A stretch of DNA of 64,000 nt from Klebsiella pneumoniae (GTDB lineage Bacteria; Myxococcota_A; UBA796; SXON01). Shown here piece after piece: positions 17,611 through 27,503 of the stretch (within the stretch, counting starts at the first letter, position 1; each line of letters starts with the position of its first letter). The DNA lies in the NCBI GenBank assembly GCA_945861635.1, contig CAMAWH010000014.1:41458-105457 (forward strand). Reading direction: 5' to 3'. The notes beneath the pieces were generated by a model. The model saw only the letters and a list, made by a program, of their open reading frames with translations. It was not told where the DNA came from and did no database searches. The position numbers were made by a program, and so were the translations under genes.

Positions 17611-18935
17611 CTGCCCGCCAATAATGAAGGAAGGAAGCTGGTGTCGTAGGTACCCGCTCGAAACCGAACATCCGCGAGAATACGACGATGGAGCGCAATC
17701 GTCGTGGGGACGCCCTTTACCCTCGTGGCCTTCAGCGCCGCCTCCATCTTGTCGATGGCGCCGGGGCGATCGGCAGCGTGCACGATGAGCTTCGCGATCA
17801 TCGAATCGTAGTGCGGAGAGATGGTGTCCCCGGAACGGAGGTGCGTTTCGACGCGAACGCCCTGGCCGGTTGGGAAGTCCAGCGCCGTCACACGCCCCGG
17901 CGCTGGGCGGAACTCCTGATCGGGATCCTCCGCGTTGATACGGCACTCGATCGCGTGGCCGTGGGCCTGAACGGCGGGGCGAACGACCTCGTTGCATGCG
18001 ACGCGAAGCTGCAGTTCGACGAGGTCGAGATCCGTCACCATTTCGGTGACGGGGTGCTCGACCTGAAGGCGCGTGTTCATCTCCATGAAGTAGAGGTTCC
18101 CAGCGTCATCCCTCAACATTTCGACGGTTCCCGCGCCGTGGTAGCCGGCACGACGGCAGGCGTCCGCCACCATCGACCCGACACGTTCACGGTCCGCCGC
18201 CGTCAACGCCGGAGATGGACTCTCCTCCAGCAGCTTCTGGTGACGGCGCTGGACGCTGCACTCCCTCTCCCCCAAATGCACGAGGTTGCCATGCTTGTCA
18301 CCCATGACCTGAAACTCGACATGACGGCCCGACTCGATGAGCTTCTCCAGGTACAAGGCGCCGTCTCCGAATGCGCCCTCCGCCTCGGCCGTGGCCTCGG
18401 AAAATGCCGCTGCGAGTTGGTCACCCGCGTACACCCTGCGCATGCCGCGCCCGCCGCCACCGCTGCGTGCTTTGAGGAGCACAGGAAAGCCAACCGCCTC
18501 CGCGACCCGCCTCGCCTCGGCAACATCGGCGAGCGCGCCGTCCGACCCCGGGATCAGCGGCAGCCCGAGCGCCTGCATCGTTGACTTGGCGACGGCTTTG
18601 TCTCCCATGCGACGGATCGCGGAAGGCGACGGCCCTACAAACGTGACGCGGGCGGCCTCACAGCGCGCCGCAAAGCGGGTGTTCTCCGACAGAAACCCCC
18701 ACCCCGGATGCACCGCACTGCACCGATGCTCCCGCGCGGCAGCGATGATCGCGTCGGCATCCAGATACGCGCGCGGCCCCCCGATCCGCGCGACGCCATC
18801 GACCGCCGCGAGCCACTGCAGGTCCGCGTCTGGATCGGCAACTGCCGCAATCACCTCCACGCCCATGCGCCGGCAGGTGCGCGCAACGCGTGCCGCGACC
18901 TCGCCGCGGTTGGCAATCAGAATACGCCGGAACAC
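17607..18935 (-). CDS. accC: Biotin carboxylase subunit of acyl-CoA carboxylase
   Basis: 442 residues, the size of stand-alone biotin carboxylase. It begins FRRILIANRGEVAARVART and has VHPGWGFLSEN, the ATP-grasp glycine loop (KARSGGGGRGMRRV) and MEMNTRLQVEHPVTE. The enzyme carboxylates carrier-bound biotin with ATP and bicarbonate. It has no biotinyl domain, which fits the carrier being fused to the carboxyltransferase at 7475-9493. The start lies 3 bp after the yqeY stop. Confidence 0.93.
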   Translation of the reverse strand: MFRRILIANRGEVAARVARTCRRMGVEVIAAVADPDADLQWLAAVDGVARIGGPRAYLDADAIIAAAREHRCSAVHPGWGFLSENTRFAARCEAARVTFVGPSPSAIRRMGDKAVAKSTMQALGLPLIPGSDGALADVAEARRVAEAVGFPVLLKARSGGGGRGMRRVYAGDQLAAAFSEATAEAEGAFGDGALYLEKLIESGRHVEFQVMGDKHGNLVHLGERECSVQRRHQKLLEESPSPALTAADRERVGSMVADACRRAGYHGAGTVEMLRDDAGNLYFMEMNTRLQVEHPVTEMVTDLDLVELQLRVACNEVVRPAVQAHGHAIECRINAEDPDQEFRPAPGRVTALDFPTGQGVRVETHLRSGDTISPHYDSMIAKLIVHAADRPGAIDKMEAALKATRVKGVPTTIALHRRILADVRFRAGTYDTSFLPSLLAGR

Positions 18936-18938
18936 CGC

Positions 18939-19388
18939 CTATCCGCCAAGCTCGCGGGTCAGGAGCGCCTTGGCGAGCGTCGAGTCGATGTCGGCCTTGT
19001 GGGCCTTCATCAGCGCGCCCATGGCCTTTCCCAGCTCCTTGGCGCCGGTTGCTGACGACGCGGCGATGGCTTGCCGCACCCAAACGAGGGTCGTGGCCTC
19101 GTCGGCCAATTGCGGCAAGAACGCATCGATGATCTCCATTTCCGCGCGCTCGGCGTCGGCGAGGTCCGCGCGCTTCGCTGAAACATAGGCCGCAATGCTG
19201 TCTTCCCGCTGTTTCTTCAGTTGGCGGAGGGCCTCGATGCAGCGCTCGTCCGTTACCTCTCCCTTGCCGTCTTTTGCCAACTCGATGAATTTCGCGCGGA
19301 TCATGCGCAGGCCCTGCAAGCGCGCAACGTCCTTGGCGAGCATGGCCGCCTTCATCTGTTCCTGAACTTGTTCCGAAATGGTTGCCAT
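18939..19388 (-). CDS. yqeY: GatB/YqeY domain protein
   Basis: 149 residues, a typical stand-alone YqeY. The N-terminus (ISEQVQEQMKAAMLAKD) and RLQGLRMIRAKFIELAKD match the family. The C-terminal YqeY helical bundle ends with GKAMGALMKAHKADIDSTL, like the GatB tail that contacts tRNA. The cellular role is poorly known; a link to tRNA amidation or quality control is suggested from the GatB similarity. It sits between DUF3999 and accC in one run. Confidence 0.9.
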   Translation of the reverse strand: MATISEQVQEQMKAAMLAKDVARLQGLRMIRAKFIELAKDGKGEVTDERCIEALRQLKKQREDSIAAYVSAKRADLADAERAEMEIIDAFLPQLADEATTLVWVRQAIAASSATGAKELGKAMGALMKAHKADIDSTLAKALLTRELGG

Positions 19389-19409
19389 CGTTGACTCCGG
19401 AGGCCGGCT

Positions 19410-21266
19410 CTATGCCGCCTCAGAAGCCCCGCGCAACACGCGCACCAGCATCCCGAGCAATCCGACCGCCAGAACGCCAAGCGCAATCGTCACCGCCAGC
19501 TTGTCGGTACCGTTGGCAACCGGTCCCCCGAGCGACGCTGGATCGCCCAGAACCGCCTCGTTGACGGGGCCGTCGAAGACATCCCCACGAAGCTGAGAAA
19601 GGTCATAGGTCGGTGCATTTTCGCTGGCGGCTCCGTATACGAGACGCGCGCCCTCCGCCGGCAAACGCACCCGCAACTCCCACTCGGGGGCGGTGACGGT
19701 GACGTCGTCCACCGGAAGCGGAGGATTGTCGCCGTTGTCGATGGTTACGAGGAGCGCCTTGCCGAGATGTTGGTTGACCGCGATGGCAACGGTATTGCCT
19801 TGCTCACCGCCGGCCCAGGTGACCCGGCGAACCGGCTCCGTGATCGCGCCCCGATCGCGGAGGATGGTCACCGTGCGCACGAACATGTTTCGCGCCGTGT
19901 GGAGCGTCACCGTCTCGACGGGGGCATTGATCTCGCCGAGTGACAACCGCAGCTCCGTTACGCCGTCACGCTCATTGCGGTCGACCTCTCCTGTTTTCCA
20001 CGGAATTTCTCGCCCGGTGCGCTGAAGCACGAAGGGAATCTGCCTGCCTTCCTTGTCAACAATTCGCACGTCAGCCATGTCGAACCGTGCGGCAGCAAGG
20101 ACGTGGTTGTCGAAGATCACCCGCGCCCATCCGGCCGGCGCCGTCAGGGCTCTTTCCCAGTGAAAACGCGCCATGTTGAGCAACGAACCCGCGTCGGCCA
20201 CACCCTCTCGGTCGGCGACCGGCACAAATTCGGGGTTAGGCTGTAGCGATCCCGCCACGAGGCGCTCTCCTGCAAGGTGGAACAATTCGTCCCGGGCGAG
20301 CGAGAGATCGGTGCCGGCAGGAACGGGTGCGCCGCCGACGAACAGGGTGTACGCCTCCGCCCCCGGATCCCGTGTCAGCAGGTCGATGGCGGAACTTTCG
20401 ACGAGGATCTGCGACGCGTTCAACACGCGACCCTGATCCATCGCGATGTCGAGGATGAACCGATCACCCACGAAGTCCATGCCGCTCACGGTGTTGCGGT
20501 CGATGCGCGCACCGAGCAGGGCGAGGCGGCGAATGGCGCTGCTCGTGACGTACTGCGGGGCACCGTCCGGGTCCGGCGAAAGAACGGTGACTTCGCGGCT
20601 ATACAAATCCTCACTCGCGACGACCGTTATGGCATGCACCCGTCGGCGCCCCGGCAGGCGTATCGCATAACGGGCCTTCCCTTCCTCCGTGATCGTAGGC
20701 GGATCGAGGACGATTTCGTCGATGTGCGGGGGCACGTAGTCGTGGGCGTGACGGAAACCGTAGGCGGCGCCGAGGTGAACGCTGTGATCGCCGAACGGTT
20801 TGACGGTGATCCGGAACGGGCCGCGCCCCCGGGGCACCGGAACAAAACTGTTCTCCGCGTCGATGCCGTCGATGTACTGGTCGAACACGATTGCGGAATC
20901 GGCCTCTCCTACGCGCGCCTCGACTGGGCCTACGCTGCCGAGGTCCTCGATCACCAAACGAAGCTGGGTGATCGGGCGTTCGGCAGCCTCGACCTCCCAC
21001 ACGCCAGGCGAAATCGGCGTGACGCGCAGATATTCGTCGTCGGGGCTGGACTCCGCTCCGCTTGCGACGAGGGTGAACGCCGCCGTCTCGCCGGTCACGG
21101 CGACCAGCTTCATGCGCGTGGCCAGATCTGCATCCGTCGTTGCGGCGATCTCCGGGGGGAGCGCAACGCGGGTGACACCCGCGGGTGCAAGCGTGACGGG
21201 AAGCATCCACGGCGCATCCGCCGGGCCCGCGAGGGCGACTGAAATAACCAGTAATAATGGATACAT
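19410..21266 (-). CDS. DUF3999-family exported membrane-anchored protein
   Basis: 618 residues. It has a signal peptide (MYPLLLVISVALAGPADA), a long beta-sandwich-rich extracytoplasmic region, and one C-terminal membrane span (KLAVTIALGVLAVGLLGMLV). The DUF3999 assignment rests on this layout and on the immediate upstream DUF2339 gene, a pairing known in Gram-negative bacteria. Its ATG overlaps the DUF2339 stop (TGATG), so the two are coupled. Function is unknown; an envelope-associated complex with DUF2339 is the likely setting. Confidence 0.75.
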   Translation of the reverse strand: MYPLLLVISVALAGPADAPWMLPVTLAPAGVTRVALPPEIAATTDADLATRMKLVAVTGETAAFTLVASGAESSPDDEYLRVTPISPGVWEVEAAERPITQLRLVIEDLGSVGPVEARVGEADSAIVFDQYIDGIDAENSFVPVPRGRGPFRITVKPFGDHSVHLGAAYGFRHAHDYVPPHIDEIVLDPPTITEEGKARYAIRLPGRRRVHAITVVASEDLYSREVTVLSPDPDGAPQYVTSSAIRRLALLGARIDRNTVSGMDFVGDRFILDIAMDQGRVLNASQILVESSAIDLLTRDPGAEAYTLFVGGAPVPAGTDLSLARDELFHLAGERLVAGSLQPNPEFVPVADREGVADAGSLLNMARFHWERALTAPAGWARVIFDNHVLAAARFDMADVRIVDKEGRQIPFVLQRTGREIPWKTGEVDRNERDGVTELRLSLGEINAPVETVTLHTARNMFVRTVTILRDRGAITEPVRRVTWAGGEQGNTVAIAVNQHLGKALLVTIDNGDNPPLPVDDVTVTAPEWELRVRLPAEGARLVYGAASENAPTYDLSQLRGDVFDGPVNEAVLGDPASLGGPVANGTDKLAVTIALGVLAVGLLGMLVRVLRGASEAA

Positions 21267-23977
21267 CACTTGCGATCCCTCACGAGTTTCTGGAAGGCCG
21301 CACCGGCGGCAAGTAGGGTCACGGCAATCCCCGCGAGGGCGCCAACGCGCCAGAAGCCGGAGAGGCTCCACATATCGACGAGACACACCTTGCTCGCCCC
21401 GAGTACCGCGATCACGAGCCCGGCCAGACGGGCGCCACGGCTGCCATTCGCCACGCCAAGTACGATGAGCGCCAGCCCGTACGCCCCCCAACTGATCGAG
21501 CGCGTCATTTCCTCACGCAGGTTTTCGCTGCGGAAGGAGAGGGCGTTGTCATGGGCAAAGGCGTGGGCAATCTCCAGATTGAGCAGCGCAAACCCAAGCA
21601 GTACAGCGCTCGTGCGCAGCATTCCCTTGATCGCCGTGTTTTCGAGGAAATGCGCCGCAATGAGCATGCACGCCGCCGGAACTCCCCACGTATAAAGCGT
21701 CCAGTTCAGGAGAATCGGGCCTTCTCCGCCGTGATAGCTCAGCGCCGCCGGGTTCAGCAGCAGCCGCACGTTCACCACCACGGCAAGAAATACGGCAAAC
21801 ACGACGAGGCCGCGATGCTTGACGTGCCGCGACAGCCACCCGAGCGCGGCAACCTCGATGGCCCAGCCCACCGTAAGCCATGCTTTGTCCAGTTGAATCG
21901 GCACCGCCATCGCCGCGAACAGCATCACGGTCACGGCCATGAGCGCCAGTTCCTGCGAGTCGTTCCGCGCACGGGCCACGCGCACCAACGCCACGGCGCC
22001 GAGCAGCGCGTTCATCCCCAGAACAACCGCAAGCAGGCCGGGGAATTGCGTGCCGAGGTGCATCTTCCAGAGCGAAAGAAACGGCCAAAAGTAAATGCCG
22101 CCGGCCAGCACGGAGCCAAGTACCCCGCCAAGATCGCTCGATTTCGGACGGACGAACGGGCCGAAGGCGTACGCCACATAGATGGGCGCCGCCGCGAGGA
22201 GTAACGAAAGGGTGTCCGGTTTCGCGACCGGCACAAGGCTCGGGTACACCTGGAGGCCCGCCGCGAGAATTCCAATCGGCAGCGCGAAACGGTACCCCCG
22301 CAAGAACCCAATCACGAGGGAAATGGCGGCGAGTCCCAGCGCCGTGCCATTGATCACGCCAACCCCCCGGTCCGTGCCGGCCTGCGTCACGACGCCGATG
22401 ATCCCGGCGAGGCCGACAAACCCGACGGCGCCAAGGTCGAACCCGGCCGCCAGCACCAGCGCGGGCACCGCCACGATGGCGACGGCAACGGGCACCTCCG
22501 CGGGGAAATCAACAAAGCTCCACGAGCCCGCGTAGGCGACCATCACAACGGCGACGGCGGCCACCACCCCCACCTGGGCCGGCATCCAGCGCCGAACCAT
22601 ACGGGGCAGCACCAGCGCGCCGGTGAGGAGGTAAGCCAAACCGAGCCAAGCGGTGACGCGATAGTCGGCCGTCAGGGCCATTCCCGAAACCGGGTCGACG
22701 CGGCCGAGGTCGGTCGGCGTTGTGTAGCTGAGCCCGCCGACCGTCCAGAGCAGCGCGCCGGCCGCCAGCGCGGCAACGGCGACGTACGTGGGCGCAGTCG
22801 GCACGAGCGCGAAGAACGCCAGCGCAAGCAGTGCCGGAGCGAGTAGGCCCACCGGTACCTGATCCGGCGCCCGGAACTGTAGCGCCCACCCGAGGTACAA
22901 CACCGTGGTCACCAGGCCAGACAGGCCGACGATCACGGCCCAGCTCCTGCGCCAGGACGCCACCAGCAGGCCAACGTTCACCACAGCCAGGTACGCGAAG
23001 AACGCAACCGCCTTGTTTTCACCGGTCGAGAGCAGGATGGGCGTCATGTAAGCGCCGATGGCCCCCAGGACGGCCATGAACAGGCTGTTCCGACGCTCGG
23101 CCACGAACATCGTGACTGCGCTTACGACGAACATCGCGCCGAACGTCGTGCCCTGACCCACGATTCCGTAGCGCGCGTGGCCGGCCCAGAGCGCCGCATA
23201 CAGGATGCCGGCGCCGACACCGCCGAGCGCGGCGGACACCGTCGGGTAGCGTCGGGCACGCAGAATCTCGCCCAAGCCCCACGACGTGACGCCCACCACG
23301 ATGCCGAGGGCGAACCGCGCGCCAGGCCCGAGGAAACCGAGTGCGACGGCCTCACGAAACGCGAACAGGGCCGCCACCACCATGAGCACCCCGCCGACCG
23401 CCGCAAACGCCCACACCGCGTTCTGCTCGATGAAGGCGGCGAGATCGAACGGGGGGGGCGGAACGAACGGCGGCGCCGGCGGGCGTGGGGGCTTCGGCGG
23501 GGGCCGTCCAAGGAGCGCGGCGATGTCGTCCGGCACGGGCGGCGCTGCTGCCGGAGAGGCAGGGGAGGGCGTGGCCGAAGCGGCGGCGGGAACAGCGGCG
23601 GGAACAGCGGCGGGAACAGCGGCGGAAACAGCGGCGGGAACAGCGGGCGCCGTCGGCGCCGATTCGGCGAGTGGCAAGCTGGTTACCGCCGCAATCGAGG
23701 AGGAGGCCGAAGCGCCCGACGTCCCGACCACCGCGTCCGCCGCCACGCCAACCCCGGGCCTGACATCGGGCGCCGACCTGACCGTGCGAGCCGCAAGGGC
23801 GCCCATCTGCGCGCGCAGGCCCACCATCTCCCGGCTCAGATCCGCCTGTTCCTTTTGCAACTGCGCGACGGCGTTGGACGCCGATCGCGCGCGAACGAAC
23901 GCAACGATCGACAGCACCAACGGCAGGCCGAAACACAGAAGCCCACCGCACATCATGCCGCCGACGAATTCATCCAT
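21266..23977 (-). CDS. DUF2339-family polytopic membrane protein
   Basis: 903 residues. An N-terminal span is followed by a coiled-coil-like segment (AVAQLQKEQADLSREMVGLRA), an Ala/Pro/Val low-complexity linker (~100-180), then about 20 or more membrane spans. WAFAAVGGVLMVVAALFAFR begins the membrane domain, as in DUF2339 proteins. The linker contains five 12 bp tandem units (23583-23642). It forms an overlapping pair with DUF3999. Molecular function is unknown. Confidence 0.83.
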   Translation of the reverse strand: MDEFVGGMMCGGLLCFGLPLVLSIVAFVRARSASNAVAQLQKEQADLSREMVGLRAQMGALAARTVRSAPDVRPGVGVAADAVVGTSGASASSSIAAVTSLPLAESAPTAPAVPAAVSAAVPAAVPAAVPAAASATPSPASPAAAPPVPDDIAALLGRPPPKPPRPPAPPFVPPPPFDLAAFIEQNAVWAFAAVGGVLMVVAALFAFREAVALGFLGPGARFALGIVVGVTSWGLGEILRARRYPTVSAALGGVGAGILYAALWAGHARYGIVGQGTTFGAMFVVSAVTMFVAERRNSLFMAVLGAIGAYMTPILLSTGENKAVAFFAYLAVVNVGLLVASWRRSWAVIVGLSGLVTTVLYLGWALQFRAPDQVPVGLLAPALLALAFFALVPTAPTYVAVAALAAGALLWTVGGLSYTTPTDLGRVDPVSGMALTADYRVTAWLGLAYLLTGALVLPRMVRRWMPAQVGVVAAVAVVMVAYAGSWSFVDFPAEVPVAVAIVAVPALVLAAGFDLGAVGFVGLAGIIGVVTQAGTDRGVGVINGTALGLAAISLVIGFLRGYRFALPIGILAAGLQVYPSLVPVAKPDTLSLLLAAAPIYVAYAFGPFVRPKSSDLGGVLGSVLAGGIYFWPFLSLWKMHLGTQFPGLLAVVLGMNALLGAVALVRVARARNDSQELALMAVTVMLFAAMAVPIQLDKAWLTVGWAIEVAALGWLSRHVKHRGLVVFAVFLAVVVNVRLLLNPAALSYHGGEGPILLNWTLYTWGVPAACMLIAAHFLENTAIKGMLRTSAVLLGFALLNLEIAHAFAHDNALSFRSENLREEMTRSISWGAYGLALIVLGVANGSRGARLAGLVIAVLGASKVCLVDMWSLSGFWRVGALAGIAVTLLAAGAAFQKLVRDRK
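23583..23642. repeat. 12 bp tandem repeat in the DUF2339 gene
   Basis: Five consecutive units of GCGGCGGGAACA (the fourth has one change) encode a repeating Ala-Ala-Val-Pro pattern in the low-complexity linker. Repeat number could vary by slippage in steps of four residues without breaking the frame. Confidence 0.85.
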
Positions 23978-23996
23978 CGCGGCACCCTAAGGCGTT

Positions 23997-26159
23997 TTAT
24001 CCAGCGCGGTACGGATTCCGGCGCGCCGTCAGAAGAACGACGGCAAGCACAAACAGCCACGCGATCATGTCCTCGAGTTGCTCAAAGATGCGGTAGCGCG
24101 GAGGTGCGGCGGTTTGAACGAGCAGCCCCGCCACCGCAGCCGCGATACCAGCCAGGCGTACGGATACCGCAACTCCCATCGGCGAAGCGTCTACATCGCC
24201 CGCAAATCGCTGCACGCCGAGCACGACCAGCATCGGGGCGAGGAAGATCTTGAGCACGAGCGCAATGGCGACGATCGGCCACAGCCGAACGTGCAGGTCG
24301 CCCGGGAGCCACGCAATCGCAAAGTCGAAGTCGAGTCCGTTCGTGCGCAGTTGCCCCGACATCGCAAGGCTCAGGTACGCGGTCGCCACCGTGACGAGCG
24401 GCACGAACCACGCCCGCAATCGCTCGTCATCCCAGGCCAGCCGCGCCGAGGACGCAGCAAACAGCACGCAGACGACGACCCCGGTTCCAAACGAACGACC
24501 GTACCAGTCGAGCGCGGCGAACGCACCCACCACCGGCAGCCACGTCGGGAAACGTACGGCGGCGACCGCAATCGCGAGCGAAATCGCGGCGAGCGGGTAG
24601 CCGGCAACGTCGACCCGCCCGCTGGCAGCGAGACCGGCGACCAACGCAGCCGCACAGCGCGCCCGCCAGCCCCTGGCGAAGGCGGCTGCCAAGCCCGCCC
24701 ACGCCAGTGAAAGGATGCCGACGGGAAGTTCATATTTGATCCTGGGAAAGCTCCGGATTGCAAACGTGCCGACATTGACGTCCCCCAAAAAATACCAAGC
24801 GACCACCAGACCCAAAACCGGCAGGATCAACGTCCGCCTCTCCCCCGCGAACCATCGACGCGGCACCGTCAGGACAAGGGTGGTCGCGAAGATCAGATGG
24901 GGGAGCATCTGAAACGCGCCGTAGTTGTAGAGCGTTCCGGGAAGGGCGATTACGACGAGGAGCGAGGTGATCAGCAGCACGCGCCAATCACGACGCCATG
25001 CATACCCCATCGCGCCGACGAATCCGACGCAGCCAAGAATCCGCTCCAACAGGTGATGGAAAGGGCGGCTGTAGTGGATTGTAGGCAGAATCGGGAGATA
25101 AAAATAGCCGCCAACCAACGCAAGCCCGATGCCCACGGCCGCCCAGCCGCGCACGGCAGCCGGTAGCACGCGGAGCGCGAAGACCGCCACGACCAGCGCA
25201 GCGAGTACGACTCTCGTCGGCGTCACCCCGGATCGCCGTGGGCCAACATAGGGGCGACCTTCCGCTGCTGCACGAATCGCGCTCCCGACGGGAAGACGGT
25301 CGGCGAGGTCCGTTCCCTCGTACTCATGGGGCGGAAGAATGCCCAGCTCGGCCCCCAAAAGGAATCGATACGTGGAGAGGGGCAAACGCCCTGCGACCGG
25401 CTCGGTACCGAACAGTTCACCGTCCGACAGGAAGGCCGTCGGGATGTCCAGCCCGAAGATGTGGCGACCGGTCGAGGTGTGGCCGTGGTCCCCAACCACC
25501 ACGAAGCGGTACTCGGGCGGCAGGACCGCGAGAAGCTTCTGGGCGTCCTGATCAACTTTGTCGAGCGCCTTCAGGTACTTCGGCGTCCCGACCTTGGCGT
25601 GGTGCGCCATCTCATCCAAATGGGGGTAGTGCCAAACGATCAGATCGACGCCTTCCTTCAGGTACGATTGCACCTTCGTCCACTCCTTCTTGCCCCGGTA
25701 GTGGAAGGTCAACCAGCGGGAGAAGCCGGCGTACTGGCCCTCATGGACGAGCGCAGTGCGGCGTCCGGAGGCGACGACGTCGGCGAACAGGCTGCTACTC
25801 GACACGTCACTTGCGGAGACGAGATTGTGGTAGGCGCCGAGCAGGCCGGCGCTCGCCGTACCGGTGAACGCTTCACTCACACACGGCACGGTCAGACACT
25901 CCAGACAGGGCTGGATTTCTGCGAAAAATCCGTTCTTCCGGAACGGTTCGAGGAAGGTGAGCCGAGGGTCACGCGCGTCTTCTGGACGCATGCCGTCGAT
26001 GATGAACACAAACAGCTTACGATTCGGCGCCGGCGAGATCTGGAGGCCCGGCTCTCCGCTCGCCCCACCCGGGGAGAGGAAGAAGTGGACGGACGACAAA
26101 AACAGTAAACTGACGGCCACTGCGGCCGCGAAAGTCCCCCAAATTCGCCGCGACAACAT
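23997..26159 (-). CDS. Alkaline-phosphatase-superfamily membrane hydrolase/transferase
   Basis: About 720 residues from the ATG at 26159. One N-terminal span (TFAAAVAVSLLFLSSVHFFL) precedes an extracytoplasmic AlkP/sulfatase-fold domain: KLFVFIIDGMRPEDARD gives the first metal aspartate, CVSEAFTGTAS the nucleophile region, and VVVGDHGHTSTGRH the second metal site. Ten or more membrane spans follow. This layout resembles GPI ethanolamine-phosphate transferases and type I phosphodiesterase-like enzymes. Transfer of a phospho-group to a lipid or glycan is inferred. It follows lgt immediately. Confidence 0.78.
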   Translation of the reverse strand: MLSRRIWGTFAAAVAVSLLFLSSVHFFLSPGGASGEPGLQISPAPNRKLFVFIIDGMRPEDARDPRLTFLEPFRKNGFFAEIQPCLECLTVPCVSEAFTGTASAGLLGAYHNLVSASDVSSSSLFADVVASGRRTALVHEGQYAGFSRWLTFHYRGKKEWTKVQSYLKEGVDLIVWHYPHLDEMAHHAKVGTPKYLKALDKVDQDAQKLLAVLPPEYRFVVVGDHGHTSTGRHIFGLDIPTAFLSDGELFGTEPVAGRLPLSTYRFLLGAELGILPPHEYEGTDLADRLPVGSAIRAAAEGRPYVGPRRSGVTPTRVVLAALVVAVFALRVLPAAVRGWAAVGIGLALVGGYFYLPILPTIHYSRPFHHLLERILGCVGFVGAMGYAWRRDWRVLLITSLLVVIALPGTLYNYGAFQMLPHLIFATTLVLTVPRRWFAGERRTLILPVLGLVVAWYFLGDVNVGTFAIRSFPRIKYELPVGILSLAWAGLAAAFARGWRARCAAALVAGLAASGRVDVAGYPLAAISLAIAVAAVRFPTWLPVVGAFAALDWYGRSFGTGVVVCVLFAASSARLAWDDERLRAWFVPLVTVATAYLSLAMSGQLRTNGLDFDFAIAWLPGDLHVRLWPIVAIALVLKIFLAPMLVVLGVQRFAGDVDASPMGVAVSVRLAGIAAAVAGLLVQTAAPPRYRIFEQLEDMIAWLFVLAVVLLTARRNPYRAG

Positions 26160-26164
26160 CGGGG

Positions 26165-26971
26165 TCAAGGAAGGGAATTCGCTGACTTTGCTGACGTGAT
26201 TTTTCGCCGCAGCCATACGCCGGCGCCAAACATCAGGATGCACCCCCATTGTGCGGGCGTGAGTCCCGCCCACCGCACGTCAGCGCGGCCCGTAATGTCG
26301 GTATTTCGCAGGAAATCGAACCCGAAACGCGCTGGGGCATACAGGAAGCACCAGACCATCGGAAAGAAGCGGTCGGGTCGGGGCTTTCGCGCCAGCACAA
26401 CGAACGCCACGGCAATTCCGATCGTCCACACCGCCTCCACCAGCCCGAGGTCGAAGCGCGCCCCTCCCGGATCTCCGCTGAAAAACTCCCCGGCCGGGAA
26501 GTCTACCGCGAGCGGAAACGTCGTAAGGCGACCGACGTGGTCGTGCACCGAGAAGCATCCCAAACGCCCGAAGATCCAGCCAAAGGGAAAGCCAAACATA
26601 ATCGCGTCGGCATGCGGCCAGAACGGCACTTTGCGCACGCGTCGGAAAAAGAACGTGATGCCGAGGATCGCGCCGATGAACCCGCCGAACGACGAGAATC
26701 CCGCCCAGACGCGCGCCAGCGCCAGCACCGGATTCTCCGCGAGTTGCTCTGGGTGGTAGGCCACCACATTCACGATGTGGCCGCCGACGAACCCGGCCAG
26801 CACCGTGAACACGCATCCATCGACAACGTTCGCCACGTCCAAGCCCATCTTGAGGCCCCGCGCGCGCGCCACCTCCAGCCCAACCATGAATCCGATGGTG
26901 ACGAGGATGCCCCACGGATCGAGCGGGACAGGGCCGATATGGTAGACGGGCAGGTCAAAGGATGGAATCAC
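26165..26971 (-). CDS. lgt: Prolipoprotein diacylglyceryl transferase
   Basis: 268 residues, standard for Lgt. It transfers diacylglycerol from phosphatidylglycerol to the lipobox cysteine of prolipoproteins in the inner membrane. Diagnostic features: N-terminal PVPLDPWGILVTIGFMVG, the signature GRLGCFSVHDHVG, and a late FLYAPARFGFDFLR block. About seven membrane spans are visible. The nearby wealth of lipoproteins makes it functionally central. It is the first gene of a long minus-strand run, divergent from 27022. Confidence 0.93.
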   Translation of the reverse strand: MIPSFDLPVYHIGPVPLDPWGILVTIGFMVGLEVARARGLKMGLDVANVVDGCVFTVLAGFVGGHIVNVVAYHPEQLAENPVLALARVWAGFSSFGGFIGAILGITFFFRRVRKVPFWPHADAIMFGFPFGWIFGRLGCFSVHDHVGRLTTFPLAVDFPAGEFFSGDPGGARFDLGLVEAVWTIGIAVAFVVLARKPRPDRFFPMVWCFLYAPARFGFDFLRNTDITGRADVRWAGLTPAQWGCILMFGAGVWLRRKITSAKSANSLP

Positions 26972-27021
26972 GCGCTACACCGCCTCGGGGCGCGTGATAA
27001 CACCCGCGACCGGAGGCAGCC

Positions 27022-27465
27022 GTGTCCGTTTACACCAGTGACGTGCTCGTCGAAGGCATTCGCCGTGACGACGTTCTTACGTGGCTCTCGGAGCCCGCGA
27101 ACCACAAGAAGATCGTAGATGGCTCGTTCGACGGCTGCAAAGAGCTCGCCGTCGGCACGTACGAGCTCGACATCAACGGCCAACCGCGCGGGCGCATGAT
27201 GACGTATACGTTCGATCGGGTGGACGACGAACACGGCGGTCGGCGGATCCATGTTCAGTTGGCCGGCCGACGTGTCGACGGAAAGCTACACTACAGCCTT
27301 CGCACCACCAAGCCCGCGACGAACACGCTCGTCACCCTGCATGCCGACTTTCCGGGCGGGGGAGTCCTCGGCTTTTTGTCCGAGCAGATCGGCCTTCGTA
27401 AGCGGCTTGACGGCGGTTTCCGCATCATGCTCGACAACCTTGCCGCGGCGATCAAGAAGCAGTGA
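27022..27465 (+). CDS. SRPBCC/START-like domain protein
   Basis: 147 residues from a GTG start with CGGAGG upstream. The order of segments (N-terminal strand, VLTWLSEPANHKKIVDG helix, several beta strands, and the long C-terminal helix GGFRIMLDNLAAAIKKQ) fits the polyketide-cyclase/START-like fold that binds small hydrophobic ligands. No catalytic residues stand out. It is divergent from lgt and the first gene of a plus-strand run. Confidence 0.65.
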   Translation: MSVYTSDVLVEGIRRDDVLTWLSEPANHKKIVDGSFDGCKELAVGTYELDINGQPRGRMMTYTFDRVDDEHGGRRIHVQLAGRRVDGKLHYSLRTTKPATNTLVTLHADFPGGGVLGFLSEQIGLRKRLDGGFRIMLDNLAAAIKKQ

Positions 27466-27503
27466 TCCGCCTGCGGGTGCCGCATCTGACGTAGACTCGT
27501 CCG

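Noticed and set aside
14831..18584. Long plus-strand frames opposite the GT-C-like and accC genes
   Set aside because: The minus-strand proteins have clear motifs and operon overlaps; the opposite frames are Arg/His-rich shadows typical of GC-rich DNA.
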